NCBI GenBank assembly: GCA_031285325.1
Contig: JAITWJ010000091.1
Location: 1 to 50,285 of the forward strand
Length of the DNA stretch: 50,285 nt
Source of the DNA: Bacteroidales bacterium
GTDB lineage: Bacteria; Bacteroidota; Bacteroidia; Bacteroidales; Prolixibacteraceae
Direction of reading: 5' to 3'
In this document: positions 26,126-36,105 of the stretch, one piece after another
Layout of the letters: each line of letters starts with the position of its first letter
How positions within the stretch are numbered: position 1 is the stretch's first letter
Made by a program: the position numbers and the translations under genes
Notes under the pieces: generated by a model
Databases searched by the model: none
Told to the model about the DNA's origin: nothing
What the model saw: only the letters and a program-made list of their open reading frames with translations

Positions 26126-26773
26126 CTAATGCCCCGCAGGGCGGTTCGTGATTATTTTCTCCCTTATCAAATTTTCAATTTCATCGGTGCCGTATTCAAT
26201 CATGACAACGGGAACACTGACAGTTCTGTCAACTGCCGCATCGGGGCTCGACAAATGAATGAACAGAAAATGATCGTCATGGCTTGTGGCCTGTATTTCA
26301 TCCCAGCGTATCAGTTCGTGCCTTTTGCCTTTGAGTATTAACAGCCCCCCGTCTGAGATTTGTATGACGGGTTCCGGTTTTATCAGCCTGATGATTGAGG
26401 CAACTGCTCCGAACCCGAAAAACAGCATGCCGGCAATTCCTATAATATAACCCCGTGTGGGCGTATAATGGGGGCTGTCGTCAAACAAATGGAAGAAAGG
26501 CAGGCACAGCAGGCCGCAAAGTACAAAAGCGAGGCAGGCCCAAAGCAAAACAATTAATTTCCTGCGACTTTGTTTCAGCGTTATTATTTGTTGCCGTTCA
26601 ATCTTCCTGTTTCCTTTCCTTTCCAACGCGTACACGGCAGCTCCGCCAACTCCAAAAAGCGACAGCGTACTAATTCCCAGCAACAGCTCTTTGGCATTTT
26701 CTGCTTTTAATATCAGAAAAATTGACACTGCCGTAAAAATGGCGCTGATAACATATAGTAATTTTCGCTTCAT
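26126..26773 (-). CDS. Small membrane protein, possibly STM3941-like
   Basis: The 215-residue protein has four transmembrane stretches in two pairs: LLYVISAIFTAVSIFLIL with LLLGISTLSLFGVGGAAVYA, then LIVLLWACLAFVLCGLLCL with YIIGIAGMLFFGFGAVASII. A cytoplasmic beta-rich tail (IQISDGGLLILKGKRHELIR, then WDEIQ) resembles the PH-like tail of STM3941-type proteins. No catalytic motif is seen. It is a single gene; a 21-bp repeat array begins about 90 bp before its start codon. The membrane topology is clear, the family call is moderate. Confidence 0.65.
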   Translation of the reverse strand: MKRKLLYVISAIFTAVSIFLILKAENAKELLLGISTLSLFGVGGAAVYALERKGNRKIERQQIITLKQSRRKLIVLLWACLAFVLCGLLCLPFFHLFDDSPHYTPTRGYIIGIAGMLFFGFGAVASIIRLIKPEPVIQISDGGLLILKGKRHELIRWDEIQATSHDDHFLFIHLSSPDAAVDRTVSVPVVMIEYGTDEIENLIREKIITNRPAGH

Positions 26774-26860
26774 TTACATTTCAACCACTTTGGGCGGTTT
26801 GTAATTGGTTTTCGCATGCGGTGAATACTTATTTTTGTCGGGTGCAAAGATACGCATTTT

Positions 26861-27007
26861 TCGAGAGTGCCGGAACGGTTTCCGTTCGTGGTGGAATGAG
26901 ACGTATTCCATCAGGAATGGAGCATATTCTATCAGGAACGGAACACATTCCTGCCGGAATGCCACCTGTTCAATATTGAATTGAGGTTATTCCCTGTGGT
27001 TACAGTG
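26861..27007. repeat. 21-bp tandem repeat array, about 7 units
   Basis: Seven 21-bp units abut from 26861 to 27007; clear ones include GTATTCCATCAGGAATGGAG plus C (26903-26923) and ATATTCTATCAGGAACGGAA plus C (26924-26944). The core ATTC-N5-GGAA(T/C) is the same as in the array at 15173-15403. A 63-codon minus-strand frame (26774-26965) reads 7-residue repeats only because 21 divides by three. The rest of 26774-27202 shows no gene. Confidence 0.85.
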
Positions 27008-27202
27008 TGTGGCAAGGGCAAATGGCGGTCGCGCCTGCACGCGGGATTATTTATTATCAAAATTCATATTCCTCTAATAAGATTAAAAGATACTATTAAT
27101 CCATTAACACTGAAAATACTGATTCAGACAATATAGAAACCTGAAAATAAGTAAAAACAGTTGTAAATTTTAACTCACATTAACTATTCATGTTCGGGAA
27201 TT

Positions 27203-27210
27203 TATATTTG
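27203..27210 (+). promoter_or_regulatory. Putative -7 box of the DUF533-like gene
   Basis: TATATTTG lies 76 nt before the ATG at 27287. No TTTG is found at the expected upstream distance. Confidence 0.35.
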
Positions 27211-27286
27211 TTATTGATAATTTTGCTGTTCTGCGGTAAAAAACAATCGGATTATTGAATTTTTAACACTTAAAATATATAAATAC

Positions 27287-28024
27287 ATGTTCAATGCAAA
27301 AGAAATACTGGGGCAACTTATGCAGTCGTCCCAAGGAATGTCGGCACCACAGTCGGGCGCCGCAGAGCAAGGATCGCTTCTTGGTGGGATTGGCGGACTG
27401 TTGAAAAATCCGGCTGTTACCGGAGCCCTTAGCGGAGCCGGAGGCGGACTGCTGGCCGGACTGTTGCTTAGCAACAAAAAGGTACGCAGCGTGGGAGGCA
27501 AGGTTGCAGCCGTGGGCGGAGCAGCAGCACTTGGAGCCATTGCGCTGAAAGCTTATCAAAACTGGCAGGGCAACCGCGGTAACACACAAACAGCGACGGC
27601 CTCTGCACAGACGATGCGGAAACAGCCGCAGCAAAACATGCTCGACTTCAACTGTATGCCCGAACAGCAGCAGGAAGATCACAGCAGGGCCATGCTTGCA
27701 GCTATAGTTGCCGCGGCAAAGGCCGACGGACATTTCGACTCAAGGGAACAGCAACTGATTCAGGAACAGATAACAAAACTTGGCGATGCCGAAACAACTG
27801 CATGGGTGCAACAGGAAATACGCAAACCGCTCGATGCCGCGCGTATTGCCGCCATGGCAACATCGCCCGAACTGGCTTCGGAAATATACCTTGCCAGCCT
27901 CATGGTTATCGACGAACAGAACGAACACGAAAAAGCGTATCTCAATTCGCTGGCCAAGAAACTTGGGCTCGACCCGCAGCTAAGGCTTGAAATTGAGCAA
28001 CAACTGGCGCAGGCTGGTACGTAA
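27287..28024 (+). CDS. DUF533/TerB-like family protein
   Basis: This 245-residue protein has a glycine-rich helical hairpin (residues 30-85, with SGAGGGLLAGLLLSNKKVRS and AAVGGAAALGAIALKAYQNW) followed by a polar linker and a C-terminal helical TerB-like domain from about 125. That domain shows MLAAIVAAAKADGHFDSRE and ASLMVIDEQNEHEKAYLNSL, whose acidic residues resemble the metal-binding positions of TerB. The layout matches DUF533 (YebE of E. coli), a family of unknown function linked to envelope stress. The gene is richer in GC than its neighbours and stands alone. Confidence 0.82.
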   Translation: MFNAKEILGQLMQSSQGMSAPQSGAAEQGSLLGGIGGLLKNPAVTGALSGAGGGLLAGLLLSNKKVRSVGGKVAAVGGAAALGAIALKAYQNWQGNRGNTQTATASAQTMRKQPQQNMLDFNCMPEQQQEDHSRAMLAAIVAAAKADGHFDSREQQLIQEQITKLGDAETTAWVQQEIRKPLDAARIAAMATSPELASEIYLASLMVIDEQNEHEKAYLNSLAKKLGLDPQLRLEIEQQLAQAGT

Positions 28025-28067
28025 ATTAAGAAACCGACACAAGCGGTGTTTAAGCAAACAAAATAAG

Positions 28068-28106
28068 CCGTACTCTAAAAGTTAGACAAAACTTTTTGGA
28101 GTACGG
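28068..28106. terminator. Long hairpin between convergent genes
   Basis: CCGTACTCTAAAAGTT (28068-28083) pairs with AACTTTTTGGAGTACGG (28090-28106) around AGACAA, one bulge only. It lies between the ends of the DUF533-like gene and argH, so it could end transcription from both. There is no strong T-run, so a relic of an insertion-sequence end is the alternative. Confidence 0.55.
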
Positions 28107-28186
28107 TTCAAGTTTAATATTGTGTGAATATAAGGTTACAACAATTTTTCAAACCAATTCTATATACCGAAATTTACACAGTGTAT

Positions 28187-29518
28187 CTATTTCAATAACT
28201 CAGAGATTGAGTTTTCGATTTGTTCGAAACCGAAATTTTTGATCAATGTTGCCTTTTTTGCCGAAATTTTATCAATACACAAATTACCTATACTTCCGGC
28301 GTGCGTATGTGCGACTTTCTTCTCAGGCTTAAATTCGTTCTTTTCAATTTGTGTACTAACCTGTTTGTAGGCTTCCCTGAACGGAATTCCCTGTAAAACA
28401 AGTTTATTTACTTCCTCTACACTAAAAATATAATCGTACTTTTCGTCTTCAAGTAAATGAGTATTTACCGACATGTTTTTAAGGGCGAGTGCAACTATTT
28501 TTATGCAATCGTTTAATTCACAAAACATAGGCAAAAATATTTCTTTAACCATTTGTAAGTCGCGAAAATATCCGCTCGGCAAATTGTTAGTTATTAATGA
28601 AATTTGGTTTGGTATGCCCTGCAGTTTGTTACATCTTGCCCTTATTAATTCAAAAACATCGGGATTTTTTTTGTGTGGCATTATGCTTGAACCGGTTGTA
28701 AATTCAGCAGGCAAACTTACAAAATTGAAGTTTTGGCTCATAAAAAGACAAACGTCGAAAGCCAGTTTCGAAATTGTTGCAGCGAGGTTTGCCATAGCAA
28801 ACGAAACAATTTTTTCTACTTTACCACGCCCCATCTGTGCATAAACCACATTGTAATTCATGTTTTCAAATCCGAGTAAATTGGTTGTCATCTGTCGGTT
28901 GAGGGGAAATGATGAGCCATAACCGGCTGCCGACCCAAGCGGATTTTGATTGGTAATTTTGAATGATGAATGTAACAGTTGCAAATCATCGGTTAAACTT
29001 TCGGCATAAGCGCCGAACCATAATCCAAACGAAGACGGCATCGCAATCTGTAAATGCGTGTACCCCGGCATCAGAATTTCTTTTGTTTCTTTACTACGCT
29101 GCAGTAAAATATCAATTAATACAGATGTATTTTCTACTATTTCGCTTATTGCATTGCGCGTAAAAAGTTTCAAGTCAAGTAACACTTGGTCGTTGCGCGA
29201 ACGTCCACTGTGTATTTTTTTCCCAAAATCACCCAACTCTTTAGTAAGCATTAACTCAACTTGAGAATGGACATCTTCAACACCATCTTCAATAACAAAA
29301 TTCCCCGATTCTGCAATTCTATAAAGCTCTTTTAGTTTGGCCAATAAAACCTGAAGTTCTTCTTTCTCAAGCAGCCCAACCGATTCTAACATTATAATAT
29401 GCGCCATAGAGCCTAAAATATCGAACGGGGCTAAATAAAGATCAAGTTCACGATCTCTGCCGACAGTAAAATCTTCAATTGCCTTATTTAACGTAATTCC
29501 TTTTTCCCAAAGTTTCAT
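28187..29518 (-). CDS. argH: Argininosuccinate lyase
   Basis: ArgH splits argininosuccinate into arginine and fumarate, the last step of arginine synthesis. Hallmarks are SRNDQVLLDLKLFTRNAI, PGYTHLQIAMPSSFGLWFGA and the fumarase/lyase signature GSSIMPHKKNPDVFE with its catalytic Ser loop. At 443 residues it is complete. It is monocistronic, divergent from thrS across a 505-nt spacer. No other arginine gene is in the window. Confidence 0.95.
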   Translation of the reverse strand: MKLWEKGITLNKAIEDFTVGRDRELDLYLAPFDILGSMAHIIMLESVGLLEKEELQVLLAKLKELYRIAESGNFVIEDGVEDVHSQVELMLTKELGDFGKKIHSGRSRNDQVLLDLKLFTRNAISEIVENTSVLIDILLQRSKETKEILMPGYTHLQIAMPSSFGLWFGAYAESLTDDLQLLHSSFKITNQNPLGSAAGYGSSFPLNRQMTTNLLGFENMNYNVVYAQMGRGKVEKIVSFAMANLAATISKLAFDVCLFMSQNFNFVSLPAEFTTGSSIMPHKKNPDVFELIRARCNKLQGIPNQISLITNNLPSGYFRDLQMVKEIFLPMFCELNDCIKIVALALKNMSVNTHLLEDEKYDYIFSVEEVNKLVLQGIPFREAYKQVSTQIEKNEFKPEKKVAHTHAGSIGNLCIDKISAKKATLIKNFGFEQIENSISELLK

Positions 29519-29587
29519 TAGTATAAATTTTCAAAGTTGATTCAAATATTTTAGTATTTGTTTAGTTGTTTTTCTTTTGAATTTATG

Positions 29588-29595
29588 CAAATATA
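29588..29595 (-). promoter_or_regulatory. Putative -7 box of argH
   Basis: On the minus strand the sequence is TATATTTG, about 70 nt before the argH ATG. No -33 TTTG is evident. Confidence 0.4.
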
Positions 29596-29743
29596 GTGTT
29601 TCCTCTAATCATTATTGTGTAAAAAATAATTTCACCCTGTATCTTTAAATTATTTCGATTATTGCAAATATTTTGGCACTCCATATTATTGTGTTAAACT
29701 TAAATATTTTGGGTTGGTATTGTTTGGTTACAAAATTATTTTG

Positions 29744-29850
29744 AGTTTACTGAATAAGTTTTTTGAGAATTTACATACCCCTTATAGTGGTTTCGGAAGT
29801 TACAGAAAGTATCATACTACGTTTTCCGGAATTCAAAACAGTTTATCAAT
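29744..29850. repeat. TTTACTGAATAA ... AAAACAGTTT module, copy 2
   Basis: GAGTTTACTGAATAAGTT, TTACATACCCCTTATAGTGG and CCGGAATTCAAAACAGTTTA appear in the same order as at 15408-15479, with about 30 extra bases between the last two blocks. It lies in the spacer between argH and thrS; the rest of 29519-29960 has no recognised feature. Confidence 0.7.
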
Positions 29851-29964
29851 CAATTAACACAATGGTTAACACGATCATTAATTGTCAGCATACAAATTTT
29901 ATGAAAGCAGTACTTACACGTGAAATATGGACACATAAAACATAATTATTTAACCTATTTAAGT

Positions 29965-29991
29965 TTTGTAACAAATGAATAATTATATTTG
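29965..29991 (+). promoter_or_regulatory. Putative thrS promoter
   Basis: TTTG (29965-29968) and TATATTTG (29984-29991) form a Bacteroidota-like promoter with a short 15-nt gap. The thrS ATG is at 30024 and an AAAGGAG ribosome-binding site at 30005-30011. Confidence 0.5.
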
Positions 29992-30023
29992 CGGTGCTTT
30001 TAAGAAAGGAGAATAAAATAATA

Positions 30024-31979
30024 ATGATACAAGTTACCCTTGCTGACAAAAGTGTTAAGGAGTTTCCGGAAGCCATAAGCGGCATTGAAATAGCAATGTC
30101 TATTTCGCCACGTTTGGCAAAGGATGTTTTATCTGTCTCTGTTAATGGCGAAGTTTGGGATTTAACACGAAAAATAACCGAAAATGCAAGTATAAAACTT
30201 TTTACTTGGGATGACAGGGAAGGCAAAGAAACTTTTTGGCACACATCGGCACACTTAATGGCAGAAGCCATTGAATTTTTTTATCCAGGAACAAAATTTG
30301 GCATTGGACCTACTGTAGATTGCGGCTTTTACTACGATGTAGATATACCTGAAGGAGAACAGCTTTCAGAAAAAGATTTGCAGAAAATTGAACAAAAAAT
30401 ACTCGAGTTGGCACGTAATAACAACAACGTTGTACGCTCCGAAATTTCAAAAGCCGATGCAATAAATATGTTCGTTAAGAAAAATGATGAACTTAAACAG
30501 GAATTGATAATCGAACTTGAAGACGGGACCATAACACTATATAATCAGGGAAATTTTACCGATTTGTGCCGTGGCCCTCACCTGCCAAATACCGGATATA
30601 TTAAGGCTATAAAGCTAACTTCGTTGGCTGGTGCATACTGGCGTGGCAACGAGAAAAATAAAATGCTTACCCGCATTTACGGCGTTTCATTTCCAAAACA
30701 GAAAATGCTTGATGAGTATCTTATAATGCTTGAAGAAGCAAAAAAACGTGACCATCGGAAAATAGGCAGGGAAATGGAACTTTTTTCTTTTTCTGAATCG
30801 GTTGGACAGGGATTACCTCTTTGGTTGCCCAAAGGAACCCAGTTACGTATGCAGCTTGAAGATTTCCTGAAAAAAGTACAGAAAAAATATGGATACGAAC
30901 AGGTAATGACTCCACACATTGGCGATGTTAAACTTTATAAAACTTCGGGGCATTACGAAAAATACGGAAAAGATTCGTTTCAGCCCATTTCTACACCTGT
31001 TGAGGGTGAATCGTATCTGCTGAAACCGATGAATTGCCCACATCACTGCGAAATTTATAAAATCCGTCCAAAATCGTACAAAGACTTACCAGTCAGGATG
31101 GCAGAATTTGGTACGGTTTACAGGTACGAAATGAGTGGCGAACTTCACGGACTAACACGGGTTCGCAGTTTTACCCAAGACGATGCACATATTTTCTGCC
31201 GCCCCGACCAACTAAAAGACGAATTCAAAAAAGTTATTGATATAATTTTTATAATTTTCAAAGCATTAGAATTTGATAATTATACAGCTCAGATTTCTCT
31301 TCGTGATCCTAATAATCCGGGAAAATATATTGGGTCAAAAGAAAATTGGGACAAGGCGGAACAAGCAATTATTGAGGCTTGCCAAGAAAAAGGCCTGAAC
31401 ACAGTAACCGAACTCGGTGAAGCAGCCTTTTACGGGCCAAAGCTCGATTTTATGATAAAGGATGCATTAGGCAGAAGTTGGCAGCTTGGAACCATTCAGG
31501 TAGATTACAACTTACCTGAACGTTTTAATCTTGAATACATTGGTGCCGACGATAACCGCCACCGCCCTGTAATGATTCACAGGGCTCCGTTTGGTTCAAT
31601 GGAGCGTTTTGTAGCTGTTTTGATTGAACACACTGCCGGAAAATTTCCATTATGGCTTACTCCGGAGCAGGTTGTTATTTTGCCAATAAGTGAAAAATAT
31701 AATGATTATGCAAGAAAAGTTTCGGATATTCTAAATATTTCTGATATTCGCAGTGTTATTGACTACCGTAATGAAAAGATTGGTAGAAAGATACGCGACA
31801 ATGAATTAAAAAGAATACCTTATTTACTGGTTGTTGGCGAGAAAGAAGCAGAAACAGAAACTGTTTCGGTCCGTCGCCAGGGAGATGGTGACAAGGGTTC
31901 AATGAAAAACGGTGAATTTGTTGATTATGTATTAAATGAAATAAGAGATCAATTATCAGGATTGTATAACTTAAATTAG
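30024..31979 (+). CDS. thrS: Threonyl-tRNA synthetase
   Basis: ThrRS charges tRNA-Thr and clears mischarged serine. The ATG at 30024 is preferred over an in-frame GTG at 29994, because a ribosome-binding site AAAGGAG lies 12 nt before it, and gives 651 residues. TGS domain spans 1-60. The editing site is intact: His73 and His77 (HTSAH), Cys182 and His186 (LCRGPH). The catalytic core has [10 protein letters not shown] with a zinc-ligand Cys, [20 protein letters not shown] and [11 protein letters not shown]; the anticodon domain is C-terminal. It heads the thrS-infC-rpmI-rplT cluster. Confidence 0.97.
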   Translation: MIQVTLADKSVKEFPEAISGIEIAMSISPRLAKDVLSVSVNGEVWDLTRKITENASIKLFTWDDREGKETFWHTSAHLMAEAIEFFYPGTKFGIGPTVDCGFYYDVDIPEGEQLSEKDLQKIEQKILELARNNNNVVRSEISKADAINMFVKKNDELKQELIIELEDGTITLYNQGNFTDLCRGPHLPNTGYIKAIKLTSLAGAYWRGNEKNKMLTRIYGVSFPKQKMLDEYLIMLEEAKKRDHRKIGREMELFSFSESVGQGLPLWLPKGTQLRMQLEDFLKKVQKKYGYEQVMTPHIGDVKLYKTSGHYEKYGKDSFQPISTPVEGESYLLKPMNCPHHCEIYKIRPKSYKDLPVRMAEFGTVYRYEMSGELHGLTRVRSFTQDDAHIFCRPDQLKDEFKKVIDIIFIIFKALEFDNYTAQISLRDPNNPGKYIGSKENWDKAEQAIIEACQEKGLNTVTELGEAAFYGPKLDFMIKDALGRSWQLGTIQVDYNLPERFNLEYIGADDNRHRPVMIHRAPFGSMERFVAVLIEHTAGKFPLWLTPEQVVILPISEKYNDYARKVSDILNISDIRSVIDYRNEKIGRKIRDNELKRIPYLLVVGEKEAETETVSVRRQGDGDKGSMKNGEFVDYVLNEIRDQLSGLYNLN

Positions 31980-32043
31980 GAGGAACCTAACAATAATTAT
32001 TAACAAAAAAATTCCGGGCAATACTTCCCAACCTAGAACGAAA

Positions 32044-32562
32044 ATGGAACAGGAACCGGAACACAAAATTAACAGAAAAATAAGGGCGCCCCAAGTAAGG
32101 TTGGTTGGGGATAATATAGAGAGTACAGGTGTTTATTCTTTAAGTGAGGCATTACGCATTGCTGATGAATTAGAGTTAGATTTGGTTGAGATTTCGCCTA
32201 AAGCAGATCCTCCCGTTTGTAAAATAATTGATTATTCTAAGTTTCTTTATCAGCAGAAAAAGAAACAAAAAGAAATGAAAGCAAAATCGGTTAAAGTAGT
32301 GGTTAAGGAGATACGTTTCGGACCACAAACCGATGAGCATGATTTCAATTTCAAATTAAAACATGCAGAAAAATTCCTGAAAGAAGGAGCGAAAGTTAAG
32401 GCTTTTGTTTTTTTCAAGGGAAGGTCGATTTTGTTTAAGGAGCAAGGCGAAATTTTATTACTTAAACTTGCCACCTCACTCGAAGATATTGGTACAGTTG
32501 AACAGTTACCAAAATTGGAAGGAAAACGAATGATAATATATATTTCACCAAAAAGAAAATAA
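32044..32562 (+). CDS. infC: Translation initiation factor IF-3
   Basis: IF-3 keeps the 30S subunit free and checks the start codon pairing. The N-domain shows [20 protein letters not shown], the linker [15 protein letters not shown] and the C-domain [20 protein letters not shown]. At 172 residues it is normal. It follows thrS by 64 nt in the widely conserved thrS-infC-rpmI-rplT order. The ATG was chosen since few residues precede the conserved N-domain. Confidence 0.96.
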   Translation: MEQEPEHKINRKIRAPQVRLVGDNIESTGVYSLSEALRIADELELDLVEISPKADPPVCKIIDYSKFLYQQKKKQKEMKAKSVKVVVKEIRFGPQTDEHDFNFKLKHAEKFLKEGAKVKAFVFFKGRSILFKEQGEILLLKLATSLEDIGTVEQLPKLEGKRMIIYISPKRK

Positions 32563-32599
32563 TATAGTTCTTTGAAAGAATTATTAATTACGTAGCATT

Positions 32600-32797
32600 A
32601 TGCCAAAAATGAAAACTAATTCCGGGGCTAAAAAACGTTTTAGGCTTACCGGAACAGACAAAATTAAAAGGAAACATGCTTACAAAAGCCACATTTTGAC
32701 TAAAAAAAGTACAAAACGTAAGCGTAACTTAACTAATTGGACTACCATTGACAAAACCAATGAGAGTAATGTTAAGTTGATGTTGAACATGAAATAA
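32600..32797 (+). CDS. rpmI: Ribosomal protein L35
   Basis: This 65-residue basic protein starts with the canonical [19 protein letters not shown] and lies 37 nt after infC. L35 binds 23S rRNA in the large subunit. Confidence 0.97.
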   Translation: MPKMKTNSGAKKRFRLTGTDKIKRKHAYKSHILTKKSTKRKRNLTNWTTIDKTNESNVKLMLNMK

Positions 32798-32898
32798 TCC
32801 TTTATTTAGAAATTAAATAAGTTATTAACCAAATAATTGTGCTTTAAGTTTTTTTGTTGAATAACAATTGACGCCAATTATTAAAATGAATTAAAAGT

Positions 32899-33243
32899 AT
32901 GCCAAGAAGTGTAAATAGCGTAGCATCACGGGCCCGAAGGAAAAAATTACTAAAAAAAACACGAGGTTATTTCGGCTCCCGTAAAAATGTTTGGACGGTT
33001 GCAAAAAATACTTGGGAAAAAGGCCAGCAGTATGCTTACCGCGACAGAAAAGCAAAAAAGAGATCATTCCGTGCATTGTGGATTCAGCGAATTAATGCTG
33101 CCGTGCGTTTGGAAGGGATGTCGTATTCCCAATTTATGGGATTGTTAAAAAAGAACGATATTGAAATCAACAGAAAAGTTTTGGCTGATTTGGCCATGAA
33201 CCAGCCTGAAGCATTCAAAGCAATCGTTACAAAAGTAAAATAA
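32899..33243 (+). CDS. rplT: Ribosomal protein L20
   Basis: The 114-residue basic protein starts [20 protein letters not shown] and has [20 protein letters not shown] and [20 protein letters not shown], all L20 signatures. L20 is an early assembly protein of the 50S subunit. It closes the operon, with a strong terminator 30 nt downstream. No L20-binding leader could be identified by eye in the 101-nt gap after rpmI. Confidence 0.97.
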   Translation: MPRSVNSVASRARRKKLLKKTRGYFGSRKNVWTVAKNTWEKGQQYAYRDRKAKKRSFRALWIQRINAAVRLEGMSYSQFMGLLKKNDIEINRKVLADLAMNQPEAFKAIVTKVK

Positions 33244-33273
33244 CAACTGTATTATTTTGGTGAAATAAAATTA

Positions 33274-33304
33274 AGCCCTGTGAGTTTTCACAGGGCTTTT
33301 TTGT
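33274..33304 (+). terminator. Terminator of the thrS-infC-rpmI-rplT operon
   Basis: AGCCCTGTGA-GTTT-TCACAGGGCT (33274-33297) forms a stem of at least ten pairs and is followed by a T-run to about 33304. Confidence 0.95.
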
Positions 33305-33385
33305 TGTATCAGGCAATGTTGTTCAGATTACATAAATATTGGTTATTGTCTTCAGCAAGCTATACTGTTTAAGCTGGGGAAACTA

Positions 33386-33919
33386 TCATCTTATTAAATA
33401 TTCCTGCGTGTAAAATTTGTTATTGAATATAATAATTCCCGAATACTTAAGCTCAATGGTTATTCTTCCCTTTTCACATTTAGGCAAATTTTGAAAAATT
33501 GAGTTACCTGAGTATAGGTTTTTTTCTATAAACCAAACTGAATTGTTTTCAGGGAAATGCGTTAATCTGTGAAAAATCAGTTCATCTAAAACGGCAAAAG
33601 GAAATGTTAAAATATTGTCATACAAACCATCACTTGAAATTTCGGAATAAAAAAAATCAGAATCCAACATGTACTTTAATTCTCTTTCTGTTTCTGCAGT
33701 TAAGGGTTTATGAAAGAAAACTTTTTCAGGATGAAAATAGTGTAACAACCGGTATAAATAGTTTAGCTGAATTTGTTTTGCCGTTTGTAAAACATCAGTC
33801 TCTTTAAAATAAATATTTTTATGATCTTTATACAAAACATTTGTTACAAGTTCATAAATAAACGGTGAATGAATACGAAACCCTTTTTTATTACTTCTGA
33901 CTATCTTCAAACCTGACAT
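33386..33919 (-). CDS. Degenerate SAM-methyltransferase-like protein
   Basis: Both ends of this 177-residue protein look like a Bacteroidota O-methyltransferase-like family: near the start GFRIHSPFIYELVTNVLY, then LLHYFHPEKVFF, and near the end IELKYSGIIIFNNKF. In that family the middle normally carries a glycine-rich SAM-binding loop (an LELGxGxG pattern) and the protein is about 60 residues longer. Here VFFHKPLTAETERELKYML stands in that place and no loop is seen. It is therefore probably not a working methyltransferase; it could be a binding-only relic or a decaying gene. It is divergent from recG with 29 nt between starts. The family call rests on memory of motifs. Confidence 0.5.
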   Translation of the reverse strand: MSGLKIVRSNKKGFRIHSPFIYELVTNVLYKDHKNIYFKETDVLQTAKQIQLNYLYRLLHYFHPEKVFFHKPLTAETERELKYMLDSDFFYSEISSDGLYDNILTFPFAVLDELIFHRLTHFPENNSVWFIEKNLYSGNSIFQNLPKCEKGRITIELKYSGIIIFNNKFYTQEYLIR

Positions 33920-33936
33920 CTATTAATTTGATTTAT

Positions 33937-33944
33937 TATATTTG
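33937..33944 (+). promoter_or_regulatory. Possible -7 box directly before recG
   Basis: TATATTTG ends 4 nt before the preferred recG ATG at 33949. If used, the transcript would be nearly leaderless. Confidence 0.3.
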
Positions 33945-33948
33945 TTTC

Positions 33949-36051
33949 ATGTCCGAATTTCTCGACCAATATATAAAGTTTCTTCCAGGTGTAGGCCCTG
34001 CAAAGGCTGAAATTTTGAACAGCGAACTGAAAATAAAAACATTCGGCGACTTGCTGTTTTATTTCCCTTACAAATATATTGACCGTACTAAATTTTATAA
34101 AATATCAGAAATTCATGCCCAAATGTCATATATTCAAATGAAAGGTGTTATACGTTCGTTCGAAACAATTGGCAAAGGCAATAAAGAACGGCTTACTGCA
34201 TGTTTTTGTGATGATTCGGGAAATATTGAACTGGTTTGGTTCCGTTCAATAAAATGGCAAAAAAAAAACCTCAGATTAAACAAAGAATACATTGTTTTTG
34301 GCAAACCGGGTGAATTTAATGGACGAATCAGTATTGTTCATCCCGAAATGGAAACAGAAGAAGAAAACAAGCTCAAACCGGTAGGTCTTTTCCAAGGATA
34401 TTACATTACTACCGAAAAAATGAAAAGCAGATCTTTAAACTCAAAAGCCATTAACAAACTGCAGTTAACACTTATTAATTTAGCCAAAGGAAAGATAAAA
34501 GAAACTCTTCCTGAACCACTTATTAAAAAACTGAAACTTGTTTCACTTGAAAATGCACTCTTCACCATTCATAAATTAGAAAATACAAACGATCTTAAAA
34601 ATGCTTCATTCCGTTTAAAATTTGAAGAACTGTTCATTGTACAACTAAAAATTCTGTCGCTTAAACATAAACGAGAAAATAAGTTCAAAGGATATAAATT
34701 TGAACACGTTGGATATAATTTTAATACATTTTACAATAACTTTTTGCCTTTTGAACTAACCAACGCTCAAAAACGGGTTATGAAGGAAATTCGCCGTGAT
34801 GTAAACTGTAATATACAAATGAACCGCCTTTTACAAGGCGACGTTGGCAGCGGTAAAACGCTGGTTGCATTAATGACTATGCTCCTGGCTATCGACAATG
34901 GATTTCAAAGTTGTTTTATGGCTCCAACCGAAATCTTAGCACAACAACATTTTCAATCAATATCCAAGTTCTTACAGGGTATGAACATTGAAATAGGGCT
35001 TCTTACCGGTTCAACTAAAGCAAGTGAGCGAAAAATTATACACAAAAATCTTGAATATGGGAAAACGCAGATTTTAATTGGTACTCATGCCTTGATTGAG
35101 GATACAGTTATTTTTAAAAACCTTGGTCTAGTGGTTATAGATGAACAACACCGTTTTGGTGTGGCGCAACGGGCAAAATTATGGCAGAAAAACGATTTTA
35201 TTCCGCCTCATATTTTAATAATGACAGCAACCCCAATTCCGCGCACTCTCGCCATGACTGTTTATGGCGACCTCAATATCTCAGTAATAGACGAACTTCC
35301 GCCTGGAAGAAAACCAGTGCAAACCTGGCATTTTTTTGAAAATAAAAGAAACCAAGTATTAAATTTTTTACATAAACAACTCGAAAACGGGACACAAGTT
35401 TACATTGTTTATCCGCTTATTTCAGAATCTGAAAAAATGGATTTGAAAAACCTCGAAGATGGTTACATACATACAAAAGAATTATTCCCGAATATTGAAG
35501 TGAGTATGGTACATGGAAGAATGAAACCCAATCTGAAAGAGAAAATGATGCATAATTTTAAAACAGGCAAAACCAAAATCATGGTGGCCACAACTGTAAT
35601 TGAGGTTGGAGTTGATGTACCCAATGCCTCGGTAATGGTAATTGAAAGTGCCGAGCGTTTTGGCCTGTCGCAATTACACCAACTGCGTGGTAGAGTTGGC
35701 CGTGGCGCAGAGCAGTCGTACTGTATTCTAATGTCATCGTACAAACTGAGTAACGAAAGCCGTAAACGCCTCGAAACAATGGTACGCACAAACGATGGCT
35801 TTGAAATTGCAGAGATGGATATGAAACTTCGCGGGCCGGGTGAAATTGACGGTACCCAACAAAGCGGTATCGGATTCGACCTGAAAATTGCAAACCTTGC
35901 CAAAGACGGCAAAATATTACAATTGGCACGAGATGAAGCCGCCGCAATTCTTGAAAAAGACCCAAAACTCTTAACTGATGAAAATAATATACTGCTTAAA
36001 AATATTATGAGAACAAAACAAGCCGATTTTGAATGGAGTTCAATAAGCTAA
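33949..36051 (+). CDS. recG: ATP-dependent DNA helicase RecG
   Basis: RecG remodels stalled forks and branched DNA. The N-terminal wedge has FLPGVGPAKAEIL and an OB fold (VIRSFETIGKGN). Helicase motifs are QGDVGSGKT (Walker A), DEQHRFGVAQR (DExH box), TATPIPRTLAMTVYGDL and QLRGRVGRGAEQSYC. The ATG at 33949 (MSEFLDQYIKFLPG) is preferred to the upstream 33928 start, giving 700 residues, normal for the family. It is monocistronic and converges on mtaB across a repeat-rich spacer. Confidence 0.95.
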   Translation: MSEFLDQYIKFLPGVGPAKAEILNSELKIKTFGDLLFYFPYKYIDRTKFYKISEIHAQMSYIQMKGVIRSFETIGKGNKERLTACFCDDSGNIELVWFRSIKWQKKNLRLNKEYIVFGKPGEFNGRISIVHPEMETEEENKLKPVGLFQGYYITTEKMKSRSLNSKAINKLQLTLINLAKGKIKETLPEPLIKKLKLVSLENALFTIHKLENTNDLKNASFRLKFEELFIVQLKILSLKHKRENKFKGYKFEHVGYNFNTFYNNFLPFELTNAQKRVMKEIRRDVNCNIQMNRLLQGDVGSGKTLVALMTMLLAIDNGFQSCFMAPTEILAQQHFQSISKFLQGMNIEIGLLTGSTKASERKIIHKNLEYGKTQILIGTHALIEDTVIFKNLGLVVIDEQHRFGVAQRAKLWQKNDFIPPHILIMTATPIPRTLAMTVYGDLNISVIDELPPGRKPVQTWHFFENKRNQVLNFLHKQLENGTQVYIVYPLISESEKMDLKNLEDGYIHTKELFPNIEVSMVHGRMKPNLKEKMMHNFKTGKTKIMVATTVIEVGVDVPNASVMVIESAERFGLSQLHQLRGRVGRGAEQSYCILMSSYKLSNESRKRLETMVRTNDGFEIAEMDMKLRGPGEIDGTQQSGIGFDLKIANLAKDGKILQLARDEAAAILEKDPKLLTDENNILLKNIMRTKQADFEWSSIS

Positions 36052-36105
36052 GAAATTACGGCGTGTTAGCATAATTTTAGTTCATCGTAAATATACGTAT
36101 AAGTG

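Noticed and set aside
26774-26965. 63-codon frame with 7-residue repeats
   Set aside because: It follows from a 21-bp tandem repeat that contains no stop codons in this frame; units are degenerate at the DNA core rather than at codon positions.
29519-30023. T-box or other leader before thrS
   Set aside because: No T-box consensus or terminator-antiterminator pair was seen, and the likely transcription start leaves a leader of only about 30 nt.
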